From Cellulomonas sp. URHE0023 (GTDB lineage Bacteria > Actinomycetota > Actinomycetes > Actinomycetales > Cellulomonadaceae), in the NCBI RefSeq assembly GCF_000688475.1, contig NZ_JIAN01000005.1:868001-932000 (forward strand): a stretch of 64,000 bases of DNA, read 5' to 3'. Made by a program: the position numbers and the translations under genes. Below the pieces are notes generated by a model, which made no database searches, was not told the origin of the DNA, and saw only the letters and a program-made list of their open reading frames with translations. Positions 8,170 through 16,698 of this stretch are shown here, piece after piece. The stretch's first letter is position 1. Each line of letters opens with the position of its first letter.

Positions 8170-8511
8170 CTACTTGATGACCCGGACCTCCTGGGGCCAG
8201 CCGCACCCCTCGGCGACCCTGCCGGCCCACATCTTGGCCGTCTCGACGTCGGGCACGTCGATGACGGTGATCCCGCCCAGGTACTCGGTGGTCTCGGCGT
8301 AGGGACCGTCGGAGACCACCACACTCCCGCTCGTCGCGTCGGCGCTGAACGCGTCGGCCATGTCCTCCTCGAGCCCGCCGGCGAAGACCAGGACCCCCGC
8401 CGCGTCCATGTCACGGACGACCGCGTTGCTGGGCTCGGCACGGGTCTGGAACCACTCGGCGGGGTGGTCCCCGACCCACTGCTGGTTGAAGTAGATGGCG
8501 TACTGCGTCAT
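8170..8511 (-). CDS. YCII-related domain protein
   Basis: 113 residues from ATG 8511, with a good AGGAGG seven bases before it. Features of the YCII/DGPF family: MTQYAIYFNQQW, the central AGVLVFAGGLEE, VVSDGPYAETTEYLGGITVIDV and C-terminal VETAKMWAGRVAEG. It is more like the DGPF/PhnB-associated group than the YCII protein at 4790. No obvious operon partner. Function unknown. Confidence 0.85.
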   Translation of the reverse strand: MTQYAIYFNQQWVGDHPAEWFQTRAEPSNAVVRDMDAAGVLVFAGGLEEDMADAFSADATSGSVVVSDGPYAETTEYLGGITVIDVPDVETAKMWAGRVAEGCGWPQEVRVIK

Positions 8512-8628
8512 GTCGTTCCTCCTGTTCGGCTGCTCCTGCGGCCTGTCACCACTCTGACGGACGAGCCGCGCCGGAATCGACATACAGCTTCGGCCAGCGG
8601 CACAGCCGGTGGGTGGACCGAGGCCCTC

Positions 8629-9324
8629 CTGGTAGAGCCGCTCGCGCAGATCGCCGGCAGTGAGCGCGTCCACGTCGGCGACGTCGGGTTCGACCTACCC
8701 ACCGGGTGGACCATCGGCCACGAGGACATCGAGCACGGCAGCGCTGCGCGCTTGTTCGACGGTCAGACGCCGGTCGGAGGCGTGAGCTTCACCGGAGAGA
8801 GTCCAGCCGATGCCCATGCCGTGCAGAAGGCGTTGGACGGTGCCGCTGCCTCCTGGGGCGACCTGGCTCTGGGTCTGCGGCGACTCCCAGTGGCTTGGTC
8901 CGGGATGCCTGACGCGGGAGCGCTGGAGTTCTCCTTCGCCGACCCCAGCGCGGGCGGTGCCGAGATGGACGTGCTCGTCGTCGCGGCGCACGCCCCCGGG
9001 CGGACTGGTCTCGCTGTCGTACTCGTCACAGCCCCCGGTGGGACACTGGACGCCTCCCCGGCGTACGAGGTCCTGCGGACGATCCGCTTCGAGGGCGGCG
9101 ACGAGGGCAGCGCGGAGCGGACCGACATCTACACGAGCAGCTACGCCATCGGCGCTGCGACGGGTCCCCTCCTGATCGTGGTGCTGATCGTGTGGCTCAT
9201 CCGGCGGGCGATGCGCAAGCCGACGCGACCCGACGTCGCGTTGCCCGCAGCGGCGCCCTTGCCATTCGGCCCAGGCACCACCGACAACGTCAACTCCCAG
9301 ACCGCACCGGGGGCGCCGCAGTGA
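8629..9324 (+). CDS. Hypothetical protein with C-terminal membrane anchor, start unclear
   Basis: Roughly 231 residues. The body, from VHVGDVGFDLPTGWTIGHED to YEVLRTIRFEG, looks like a soluble PsbP/LpqN-like beta domain. It is followed by one membrane helix (IGAATGPLLIVVLIVWLIRRA) and a Pro/Ala-rich tail. No ATG, GTG or TTG lies in frame upstream of the domain. The CTG at 8629 is the only near option, and it lacks a ribosome binding site. The upstream frame stays open without a credible start, so the gene may have lost its 5-prime end or carry an upstream frameshift. Confidence 0.5.
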   Translation: MVEPLAQIAGSERVHVGDVGFDLPTGWTIGHEDIEHGSAARLFDGQTPVGGVSFTGESPADAHAVQKALDGAAASWGDLALGLRRLPVAWSGMPDAGALEFSFADPSAGGAEMDVLVVAAHAPGRTGLAVVLVTAPGGTLDASPAYEVLRTIRFEGGDEGSAERTDIYTSSYAIGAATGPLLIVVLIVWLIRRAMRKPTRPDVALPAAAPLPFGPGTTDNVNSQTAPGAPQ

Positions 9325-9412
9325 ATGGCGGCGAGCCGCTCGGCACGAGCGCCAGGATCCGGCGGCGAGTCCTCGGAGCTCGCTGGAACGCTGCTGCGAG
9401 CGCGGATGGACG

Positions 9413-10279
9413 TCACGCCCTTCGGTAGAGGCCCAGGTCGTCGAACGACGCCACGAGACCCTCGAGGTGCGGGCCTCGTGCTACCGCGTCCGCGACAGCG
9501 AGGACCCTGTCGTCCGACCCTTCGATCGCGACGCCGACCCCGGCGTACTCCAACATCTCGAGGTCGTTGAGGCCGTCGCCGAACGCGATGACGTCGTCTC
9601 GCTCAGCCATGAGGTGTCGCTGAACCAGCTCGATCCCGAGCGCCTTGTGCACGTCGGCCAGGTACAGCTCGCCCGCGAAGTCGTGCGCCTCGACGATCGA
9701 GCTGGGCACGAACCCCACGCTCGGCCCGAGCGAGCTGAGCAGCTCGGTCCAGGCTGTCGCTGCCGCGAGGTAGGTGACCTTGGCGAACGAGACTCCCGAG
9801 AGGTCCGCAGGCATCCGGAGCACGCGGAGGAAGTCATCGGCGCCGTGCTGCTCCTGGCTGCCGCCTGCTCCGAGCAGAGCCCGGAACCGGTCGTCGACGC
9901 CGGGCGGTCCGTACAACGCCTCCGGCGCTTCGAGGACGAACGCCGCGTCGTGCTCGATCAGGAGCGACACCACCCGCCGCGCGAGGTCATCGGGGAAGCG
10001 TCGATCGGCGAGCACGTTCCCGCCGACCTCGACGTAGCACCCTGCTGACGCGACCACGCCGTCGAAGCCGACATCGAGGATTCGGCTCGGCAGCATCGCC
10101 TTGGAGCGGCCGGTGCACAGGAACACGCGGTGGCCGGCCGCCCGAGCCCGGCGCACGGCGACCTCGTGCCCCGGCGGCACGACTCCGCGCTCGGCGTAGG
10201 TGCCGTCGATGTCGAGGAAGACGAGCTTGCGACGAAGAGGGTTCCCGGCTGGCACTGACCCATGCTCGCAAGAAATCAC
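9413..10279 (-). CDS. HAD superfamily phosphatase (Cof-type)
   Basis: 288 residues. The HAD motifs are in order: motif I FLDIDGTY (nucleophile Asp23 and Asp25), motif II FLCTGRS, and motif IV IAFGDGLNDLEML. A long cap lies between II and IV, as in Cof/YbiV-type sugar phosphatases (C2 cap). GTG 10279 is used; a second in-frame GTG at 10255, eight codons in, is also possible since neither has a strong ribosome binding site. Probably a cytosolic Mg-dependent phosphatase of sugar phosphates or related metabolites. Confidence 0.87.
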   Translation of the reverse strand: MISCEHGSVPAGNPLRRKLVFLDIDGTYAERGVVPPGHEVAVRRARAAGHRVFLCTGRSKAMLPSRILDVGFDGVVASAGCYVEVGGNVLADRRFPDDLARRVVSLLIEHDAAFVLEAPEALYGPPGVDDRFRALLGAGGSQEQHGADDFLRVLRMPADLSGVSFAKVTYLAAATAWTELLSSLGPSVGFVPSSIVEAHDFAGELYLADVHKALGIELVQRHLMAERDDVIAFGDGLNDLEMLEYAGVGVAIEGSDDRVLAVADAVARGPHLEGLVASFDDLGLYRRA

Positions 10280-10308
10280 TGCCGGCTCATGAGATCCGGT
10301 CCGGACGT

Positions 10309-10926
10309 CTACACGAAGCGGACAGCGATGCCCGGGTAGTCGAGCAGCAGCCCCGCGTCGTCGTACGTGAGCGTCGCCCGAAAGCCACCCTCGGACGCGT
10401 AGTCGAACCGGTGGTCGTCGAGACGCCGGTACGTCTGGTCCAGCCGGCGGACGAGGAGGTCGGACGCCTGCACGTAGACGGCGGAGGTGGCGACCACCTC
10501 ACCGACGGGCATCGTCCGCCGGTGAACCGGCAGCGTGTTCGTACAGGCCGACGCCTCCAGGTCGACGTCGACGAGCCCGTCCAGGTGCGGCGCCGGAACT
10601 CCGTCCACGGTCCAGCTGCCTGCCCCGTCGGAGTGCAGCACCGTGCTGCGTGGCCCGTCCACAGTGTCGGACGTGACCCGCACCTCCCGGGTGATCCATT
10701 CCTGGTCGAGCCTGATCTCGTACGAGACGGCGTGCGCTCGCCCGTCTTCGACGGCGGACGTGTGCCCGCGCAGCCGGCCGGGACCGAGGTAGACCACCTC
10801 GAACCCGTCGACCGCGTCGACGAACCGCCACGCGGCGAACGGCGGCACGGGTCCGAACACGAGTCCAGGCAACCAGATCGACAGCCACGCGAGAAGACGT
10901 CGGGGACGTCGGGCGGGCACGGGCAC
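10309..10926 (-). CDS. Putative glycolipid-binding family protein
   Basis: 205 residues. The strand pattern WRFVDAVDGFEVVYL, the middle YEIRLDQEWITREVRV, and the conserved SACTNTLPVHRRTMPVGEV followed by YVQASDLLVRRLDQTY match the putative glycolipid-binding (DUF1089-like) family. The N-terminal 25 residues are basic and include a hydrophobic stretch (LLAWLSIWLPGLVF) not typical of the family, so the start may be internal. The molecular role of the family is unproven. Confidence 0.72.
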   Translation of the reverse strand: MPVPARRPRRLLAWLSIWLPGLVFGPVPPFAAWRFVDAVDGFEVVYLGPGRLRGHTSAVEDGRAHAVSYEIRLDQEWITREVRVTSDTVDGPRSTVLHSDGAGSWTVDGVPAPHLDGLVDVDLEASACTNTLPVHRRTMPVGEVVATSAVYVQASDLLVRRLDQTYRRLDDHRFDYASEGGFRATLTYDDAGLLLDYPGIAVRFV

Positions 10927-11042
10927 GGACCGACGACGTCACCAGTGCGACAACTCCTCCCGTCTGGACGCTCGACGTGCTCGCACCGCGTGGATCAGGC
11001 TTGCGGTGTGTGCGCGAAGCATGCGCGACGACAGGGGGACAC

Positions 11043-11603
11043 GTGAGCGATACGACCGAGGCGCTTGCCACGTTCGACTTCCCAGCGTTCTTCGCTGCCG
11101 TCGACGAGGCACGCCGGAGCCAGGGCCTGCACTGGTACGCGTTCGCCGACGAGCTGTGGGACCTCTCCGTGCAGCTCAATGCCGAACGCGACGACCACCC
11201 GCTCTGCGGCGGTGCCGTGTCGCGGCTCGGTGCGCGAGGTGAGACGTCGTGCCAGTACGCGCTCTACCTGCTGCGCTGGCTCGGTGACCCACCCGAGACG
11301 TTCCTCGTCGGCCCCGCTGCGGACGTCGGCGACACGCGGCTCCCGGAGCCGGGACCCGGCAGCCGGCTCCGTTGGGACCTGGCCCAGCTCCACGCCGCGG
11401 TCGACGAGCAGCGGCGGGATCAGGGGCTGACGTGGGTGGGGCTGGCCGACCACATCGGCTGCACCCCGGCTCGGCTGACCGGGCTGCGCCGCGCGCGCAT
11501 GGCCGACCTGGCTCTCGCGATGCGCCTGACCCAGTGGCTGCGCAGACCGGCCGCCGACTTCATCCATCCGGCCAGCAACGGGCACCGGGCGGAGCTGCTG
11601 TGA
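11043..11603 (+). CDS. Protein with an internally duplicated HTH-like module
   Basis: 186 residues from GTG 11043, with GGGGGA 5-10 nt upstream. Two halves align. The first has FFAAVDEARRSQGLHWYAFADEL, then SCQYALYLLRWLGDPPETFL. The second has LHAAVDEQRRDQGLTWVGLADHI, then LALAMRLTQWLRRPAADFI. Each half looks like a degenerate XRE-type helix-turn-helix unit (Gln-Gly-Leu-x-Trp, Ala-Asp), so it may bind DNA as a pseudo-dimer. Similar actinobacterial proteins are annotated only as hypothetical. It stands alone. Function is inferred, not shown. Confidence 0.68.
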   Translation: MSDTTEALATFDFPAFFAAVDEARRSQGLHWYAFADELWDLSVQLNAERDDHPLCGGAVSRLGARGETSCQYALYLLRWLGDPPETFLVGPAADVGDTRLPEPGPGSRLRWDLAQLHAAVDEQRRDQGLTWVGLADHIGCTPARLTGLRRARMADLALAMRLTQWLRRPAADFIHPASNGHRAELL

Positions 11604-11634
11604 CGACACGTCGACGGCTGGAGGCTGGCGCTGG

Positions 11635-11922
11635 TCAGACCAGGACGACGGACCCTTCCACGTCGATCTCGTCCGCGTCGGCGTCGTCGAACCAGAGGCC
11701 GTTCTCGCCCAGGTAGCGGAACCGCACCGTCGTGCCGGCCGGGACCTTCACGGACGCGCTCGCGGTCCCGTTGGAGCGGCGACGGAGCGGGTGCGCCCCG
11801 GGGGTCCAGTCGTTGAAGGTGCCGACGACGCTCACGGTGCCGTCGACGGCGGACGTCGGCAGCGAGAAGGTCAGCGTGCAGGTGGCGGCGGAACGGGACT
11901 TCTTGAGCACAGGCGGGTCCAC
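11635..11922 (-). CDS. Stand-alone CBM48/isoamylase early-set-like module
   Basis: 95 residues from GTG 11922 with GAGGGA just upstream. The sequence is a single E-set/CBM48-like immunoglobulin fold: VSVVGTFNDWTPGAHPLRRR followed by VPAGTTVRFRYLG and GLWFDDADADE. CBM48 modules usually sit in front of GH13 branching or debranching enzymes, or in AMPK beta subunits. Here the module is the whole protein. No glycogen-metabolism gene lies nearby, so the partner is unknown. Confidence 0.75.
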   Translation of the reverse strand: MDPPVLKKSRSAATCTLTFSLPTSAVDGTVSVVGTFNDWTPGAHPLRRRSNGTASASVKVPAGTTVRFRYLGENGLWFDDADADEIDVEGSVVLV

Positions 11923-12059
11923 TCTTCCCTCGGTCGGAACATCAGGTACCCCGCATCGTGGCGTGCTCGTGTTACCGGGAGGGCATCGATCAGATGAGCA
12001 CGGTGTGACGTGTAGGGCAGGAGATGACCGGCGGGTGTCGGACCGTCGGACCTTGACCG

Positions 12060-12710
12060 TCAGAGCGTCAGAGCGATGGCCCAGTCGCTCGCCTCGAGGT
12101 CAGCCCTCGAGTACGTGACCTTTCCACGGTGCGCGACCTCGACCGACAGGAAGTCCTCGTCGGGGATGCCCGCGATGGTGAAGTCGTACCCGCAGACCCC
12201 GTAGTCGACGTCCACCATCGGGGCGCTCTCGAGCCGCTCGTTGTACTCGTCGCTTGCGGTCATGTACGCGGACCATGCCGCGTCCCACGCCGCATCGTCG
12301 TCGATGTCGACATCGGGCATCATCGGAGCGTCCCCCACAGCACTGTCGTCCCTCTCAGGGATCGCGGTCGTCTTGATGAAATGGCCCTCGTCAAGGTTGC
12401 CCGTCGCCACGATGTCCCCTGAGGCGTCCGTGACCGTGACCTGGGCACCGGGTTCCATGTCGTCGTACCCGCCGCCGTAGTCGCTGCGCGAGACCAGGCA
12501 GCCCGGACCCGTCGGCACCCGCAGGAGCGCGGTGACACTGATCGAACCGGACAGCTCGAACGTCTGCGCGGTAGGGGTGGGCGTCGGTGCGGGCGTGGAC
12601 GCCGCGATCGCAGCAGGCTCCGCGCCCGTGCCGCCCGGCGCAGCGCACCCAGCGGCCAGCAAGCACGTCAGGGCCGCGACAGTCGCAGCCGCTCTCGGGT
12701 GAGCGCGCAT
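12060..12710 (-). CDS. Secreted lipoprotein of unknown function
   Basis: 216 residues. A lipoprotein signal peptide with lipobox LAAGC puts the modified Cys near residue 22, followed by an Ala/Pro/Thr-rich linker. The mature domain contains a strongly acidic stretch (PDVDIDDDAAWDAAWSAY) and two further cysteines (PGCLVS and GVCGYDF) that could form a disulfide. ATG 12710 has AGGAGG seven bases upstream. No recognised domain. Confidence 0.82.
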   Translation of the reverse strand: MRAHPRAAATVAALTCLLAAGCAAPGGTGAEPAAIAASTPAPTPTPTAQTFELSGSISVTALLRVPTGPGCLVSRSDYGGGYDDMEPGAQVTVTDASGDIVATGNLDEGHFIKTTAIPERDDSAVGDAPMMPDVDIDDDAAWDAAWSAYMTASDEYNERLESAPMVDVDYGVCGYDFTIAGIPDEDFLSVEVAHRGKVTYSRADLEASDWAIALTL

Positions 12711-12918
12711 CGGAGTTCCTCCTGGTGGTCTTTCCCGAGCTCATCGGCATTCCGGAGCCCTCCGTGAAGGATCGACGGGCGCGACGCCGGCGCAGCTGTC
12801 GAGGCGAACCCGCACGTGGGTGCTGAATCCGGCGCGAATGCGCGCTTTGGGTCCTTCCGTGCGCGAGCTCCAGGAACGACGCTTCTCCTGTACACCGGCC
12901 GCTATCGGAGGTTCGCCT

Positions 12919-14055
12919 GTGTCGCACGACGTGCACGACTTTCGGATCAGCGTCACGAACGCGGAGGTCGACGACCTTCGGAGTCGTCTGGAACGCACGA
13001 GATGGCCGGAACGGGAGACGGTCGACGACTGGTCCCAGGGCGTTCCACTGGCTGTCGTCAAGGAGTGGTGCCGCGCCTGGTCCGACGACTACGACTGGTT
13101 CCGCACCGAGCGTCGGCTCAACACGATCCCCCAGGTGACCGCGGTCATCGACTCGGTACGCGTGCACGCGCTGCACGTGCGCTCACCCCGCACGGACGCG
13201 ATACCCCTGGTCCTGACCCATGGGTGGCCCGGCACGTTCCTCGAGTTCGAGGCGGCCGTCCCGTTGCTCACCGACCCGCCCGCGGGTCAGCCGGCCTTCC
13301 ACGTCGTCGTGCCGTCGGTGCCCGGCTACGGCTTCAGCGGCCGCCCGACAGAGCCGGGGTGGACCATCCACCGGGTCGCCCGCGCGTGGGCCGAGCTCAT
13401 GACGCGGCTGGGGTACCCGCGCTTCATGGCGGCCGGCAGCGACTGGGGGACGAGCATCTCGACCTCGATCGCCCTGCAGGTCCCCGAGCGGCTCGTGGGC
13501 ATCCACCTGGTACCGCCGTTGGTCGGACCGCCGCACGCCACGGTCGAGCTCACCGCCGACGAGCGCTCGGCGCTGACCGATCTGGACGAACGCAGCCGGG
13601 CCGGCTCCGCGTACTCCGAGGTGCACCGCACACGACCCCAGACCCTCGGGTACGGGCTCACCGACTCCCCCGCGGGCCTCGCCGCCTGGATCGGGGAGAA
13701 GCTCTGGTCGTGGCCCGACCGCACCTCGGGCGGGCTGCGGACCGACCAGATCCTCGACAACCTCAGCGTCTACTGGTTCACCGCCACCGCTGCGTCGTCT
13801 GCCCGCCTGTACTGGGAGAGCATCGCGGAGGTCGGCGAGTGGTTCACCGTCGGGACCAGCGACACGATCGCGGTTCCGACGGGGTGCAGCGTGTTCCCTG
13901 CCGAGGTCCCGCGACCCTCGCGGCGCTGGGCTGAGCGACGTTTCACGCACATCGTCCACTGGGGCGAACCCCCTCGCGGCGGGCACTTCGCCGCCTGGGA
14001 GCAGCCGGAGCTCTTCGCAGCGGAGCTCCGGGCGACGGCTCAGGCGCTCGGCTGA
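12919..14055 (+). CDS. Epoxide hydrolase with N-terminal EHN domain
   Basis: 378 residues from GTG 12919, chosen for the GGAGG 7 nt upstream rather than the longer frame from 12820. Residues 7-110 form an epoxide-hydrolase N-terminal (EHN) domain (FRISVTNAEVDDLRSRLERT, then DWSQGVPLAVVKEW). The alpha/beta hydrolase core follows: HGWPG at 101-105, GSDWGT with nucleophile Asp175, and GGHFAAWEQPE with His356. Members hydrolyse epoxides or act in secondary metabolism. Third hydrolase of the epoxide type in the first 14 kb. Confidence 0.88.
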   Translation: MSHDVHDFRISVTNAEVDDLRSRLERTRWPERETVDDWSQGVPLAVVKEWCRAWSDDYDWFRTERRLNTIPQVTAVIDSVRVHALHVRSPRTDAIPLVLTHGWPGTFLEFEAAVPLLTDPPAGQPAFHVVVPSVPGYGFSGRPTEPGWTIHRVARAWAELMTRLGYPRFMAAGSDWGTSISTSIALQVPERLVGIHLVPPLVGPPHATVELTADERSALTDLDERSRAGSAYSEVHRTRPQTLGYGLTDSPAGLAAWIGEKLWSWPDRTSGGLRTDQILDNLSVYWFTATAASSARLYWESIAEVGEWFTVGTSDTIAVPTGCSVFPAEVPRPSRRWAERRFTHIVHWGEPPRGGHFAAWEQPELFAAELRATAQALG

Positions 14056-14089
14056 CGGCCGCCCGAACGATCCCGGCTCGGCGTCGTGG

Positions 14090-14794
14090 TCAGCTGCGCA
14101 CCCGACGGACCGCCTCGGCCGCGCCGCCGTCCCACGGTGCCCCGTGGCCGGGGAGGACCCAGCGCACCCCGACGCCCGCGAGACGGTCGAGCGACTCGAG
14201 GGCAAGGGCCGGGTCGTCGGTGAACGGGGCCGGAGCAGGACCGGTCGCGCCGGTCAGGACGTGTCGGGTGGTCAGTCCGTCGCCCACGAAGACCGCGTCG
14301 ACGCCGGGCACGACGATCGCGATGCTTCCCGGGGAATGCCCCGGCAGGGCCATCACGCGCGGGGACCCCGGCAGGTCGAGCACGTCGCCGTCGTCCACCG
14401 CGACCACCTCGTTCAGGTAGTGCGTCCGCAGGCCGCCCTTGGCTGAGGCGTAGGCGACGAAGCGCATCGTCGGGAGCAGCCGGATCCGACCCCACGTGGG
14501 CGAGGTCTTCTCCTCACCGCGGGCGCGGGCCACGTCCGCACGCCCGGCGAACACCGGGATGCCCTGCTGACGCCGCAGGCGCTCGGCAAACCCGATGTGG
14601 TCGCTGTCGCCGTGCGTGAGCACGATGCCGCGGATGTCCGTGAGCGGACGCCCCAGGACCGCGAGCTCGCGCTCCAGGTCCTTCCAGTGGCCGGGCAGTG
14701 CGGCGTCGACGAGGGTGATGCCCTGGTCGGTGACGACGAGGTAGCAGGCGACGACGTCGTTCCCGACACGATGCAGGCCGGGCGCGAGCTGCAT
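14090..14794 (-). CDS. MBL-fold metallohydrolase
   Basis: 234 residues from ATG 14794 with GGGAGA upstream; an extension to 14863 is open but lacks a ribosome binding site. Metallo-beta-lactamase fold: LVVTDQGITLVDAALPGHW, the metal motif THGDSDHIGF, ALPGHSPGSIAIV, FVGDGLTTR and WVLPGHG. The canonical HxHxDH reads HxDxDH here, a known variant that changes one zinc ligand. Likely a cytosolic hydrolase; the substrate cannot be inferred. Convergent with the EHN hydrolase gene (34-bp gap). Confidence 0.85.
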   Translation of the reverse strand: MQLAPGLHRVGNDVVACYLVVTDQGITLVDAALPGHWKDLERELAVLGRPLTDIRGIVLTHGDSDHIGFAERLRRQQGIPVFAGRADVARARGEEKTSPTWGRIRLLPTMRFVAYASAKGGLRTHYLNEVVAVDDGDVLDLPGSPRVMALPGHSPGSIAIVVPGVDAVFVGDGLTTRHVLTGATGPAPAPFTDDPALALESLDRLAGVGVRWVLPGHGAPWDGGAAEAVRRVRS

Positions 14795-14971
14795 CGTGGT
14801 CTCCCGGCTGTTCGGTCGCGGTGGGGAACGCTCCGCGGGGCGGCGTTCGATCACGATAGCCAACCGTCAGAGCAGCAGGGGCGGGGAGCTGTCGTCCGGG
14901 AGCGCGCACCGGCTGTGGTTGGGGGCAACCTGAGATGTCACGATGAGTGCGTCACCTCGAGGGAGCCGCCG

Positions 14972-16078
14972 ATGCCGTCGACCACCTGGGCGCAGGCCCT
15001 CGCCTGGCGACTTCACCGTCACCTCCTGGAGCCCTCCGGCGCAGCGGGTGTCGACGACGTCGTGCGCCGGCTGGGGGCGGTCCCGGCCGGCAGCGAGGCT
15101 GGACAAGACCTCGCGATCGGGCTCCGGCGCCGCGTCCACGCAGCCGGCGACGTCGCCTCCAGCCTGGCCGACGGACGCGTCATCCGGACGTTCGCCTTCC
15201 GTGGCGCCGTCCACCTCCTCACGCCCGAGGACGGCGCCTCCTTCCTGGCGCTGCGGGCGTCCAGCCGGATGTGGGAGCTGCCCAGCTGGGTCGAGTACTA
15301 CGGGCTCGCTGCCGACGACTGGCCCGCGTTCCGCGCGACGGTCCGCGACGCCCTCGCCGACGGGCCGCTGACCTACGACGAGCTCGCCCACGTGGTGACG
15401 GCACTGCCGCGGTACCAGCACCTGGACGCGGTGTTCACGGAGGGCGCCTGGACCCTGATCAAGCCGCTGGCCTGGCAGGGGGACCTCTGCTTCGCTCCGG
15501 CGCCGGAGGGACAGGCGGCGTTCCAGCGGCTCGACCACAACCCACGGTGGCACGGCATCCCGGACCTGGACGACGCAGGGCCGCGTGCCATCGAGACGTA
15601 CCTGCGGGCGTACGCGCCCACGTCAGCGGAGCAGGTGCAGTACTGGCTGGGCGAGGGCCTGGGTGCTGCTCGCAAGCGGCTCCGCGCGTGGCTGCACGGA
15701 CTCGGCGACCGGCTGGTGCAGGTGGACGTCGACGGTGATGAGCGGCTGATTCTCGCCGACGACCTCGACGACCTCCTCACCGCGACCGCGTCCAGCGCCG
15801 TGCACCTCCTGCCGGGCCATGACCAGTGGGTGCTGGGCCCTGGCACCAAAGACCGCCGCATCGTCCCGCCAGCCGCGCGGCAGCAGGTGTCTCGCGGCGC
15901 AAACGTCGTCGTCGTCGGTGGAGTGGTCCGCGGCACGTGGACCGTGCGCGACGGAGAGCTGAGGGTGATGTGGGCCGACGATGTCGATGCCCGGTCGGTA
16001 CGCGCGGAGGTCGAGGCCGGCGCTGAGCGGCTCGCACGCACGCTCGGCGGCCCCGGCACGATCACGGTCCCCGACTGA
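14972..16078 (+). CDS. AlkZ-like winged-helix DNA-binding protein
   Basis: 368 residues from ATG 14972, with GAGGGAG 7 nt upstream. Tandem winged-helix architecture of the AlkZ/YcaQ (HTH_42) family: N-terminal WAQALAWRLHRHLLEP, then GRVIRTFAFRGAVHLLTPED and the central ITTY-like PRAIETYLRAYAPTSAEQVQ. The C-terminal HLLPGHDQWVLGPGTKD holds the family's Q-containing catalytic loop region. AlkZ is a glycosylase that unhooks interstrand crosslinks in Streptomyces. Many relatives lack a tested activity, so glycosylase function is an inference. Confidence 0.82.
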   Translation: MPSTTWAQALAWRLHRHLLEPSGAAGVDDVVRRLGAVPAGSEAGQDLAIGLRRRVHAAGDVASSLADGRVIRTFAFRGAVHLLTPEDGASFLALRASSRMWELPSWVEYYGLAADDWPAFRATVRDALADGPLTYDELAHVVTALPRYQHLDAVFTEGAWTLIKPLAWQGDLCFAPAPEGQAAFQRLDHNPRWHGIPDLDDAGPRAIETYLRAYAPTSAEQVQYWLGEGLGAARKRLRAWLHGLGDRLVQVDVDGDERLILADDLDDLLTATASSAVHLLPGHDQWVLGPGTKDRRIVPPAARQQVSRGANVVVVGGVVRGTWTVRDGELRVMWADDVDARSVRAEVEAGAERLARTLGGPGTITVPD

Positions 16079-16115
16079 GCGGTTGCGAACGCCGGCGGAA
16101 CCCGACGGGGACCGA

Positions 16116-16511
16116 TCAACCGGGCGCGCCGCCCAGGAGTCGTTCGAGGATGCGCGGGTCGCCGGGCCACGCGTCGAGCAGGACCGCTCTGGGCACTCGA
16201 CGTGCGGCGTACCGGAAGGCCAGTGCGACGACCACGACGTCATCAAGAGGGCCGATGACCGGGAGGAACTCGGGGATCAGGTCGATCGGCGACAGCACCC
16301 ACAGGCCCGCGATGACCACAGCGATCTTGGCACCGCGTGGGACCGATGGGTGGCGGCGGAGCCGGCGCACCGTGGTCACGCAGTCGGGCAGGAAGGAGGC
16401 CAGCTCCTTGAGCGTGCCCTCCGGCAGCCGACGGGCGAGGACGATCAGGACCGCCCACGTTGCGACCATCACGATGACCGCGATGCCCACGGCTCTGAGC
16501 CAGGCAGTCAT
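16116..16511 (-). CDS. YkvA family (DUF1232) membrane protein
   Basis: 131 residues from ATG 16511 with GGAG 9 nt upstream; a GTG at 16526 would add five residues. An N-terminal membrane helix (IAVIVMVATWAVLIVLA) is followed by the DUF1232 signature: KIAVVIAGLWVLSPIDLIPEFLPVIGPLDDVVVV. That run is two hydrophobic segments joined by the conserved SPIDLIPE motif. Role unknown across the family. Confidence 0.85.
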   Translation of the reverse strand: MTAWLRAVGIAVIVMVATWAVLIVLARRLPEGTLKELASFLPDCVTTVRRLRRHPSVPRGAKIAVVIAGLWVLSPIDLIPEFLPVIGPLDDVVVVALAFRYAARRVPRAVLLDAWPGDPRILERLLGGAPG

Positions 16512-16698
16512 CGGGAGAGGCTCCACAGTCCTGGACGGTGTGCAGGAGGCCGGTCGACCTGGCCGGCGGAACGGACGACGCTCGGTGACCAGCGCACGTC
16601 AGCGACTCTAGCCGTGAGCGGCTCGGTGGCAGGCGTGGGCGCACTGACGGTGCGAGGCTCCGGAGAGGTCGACGCGAGGGACGCATCGAGGGCGAGCG

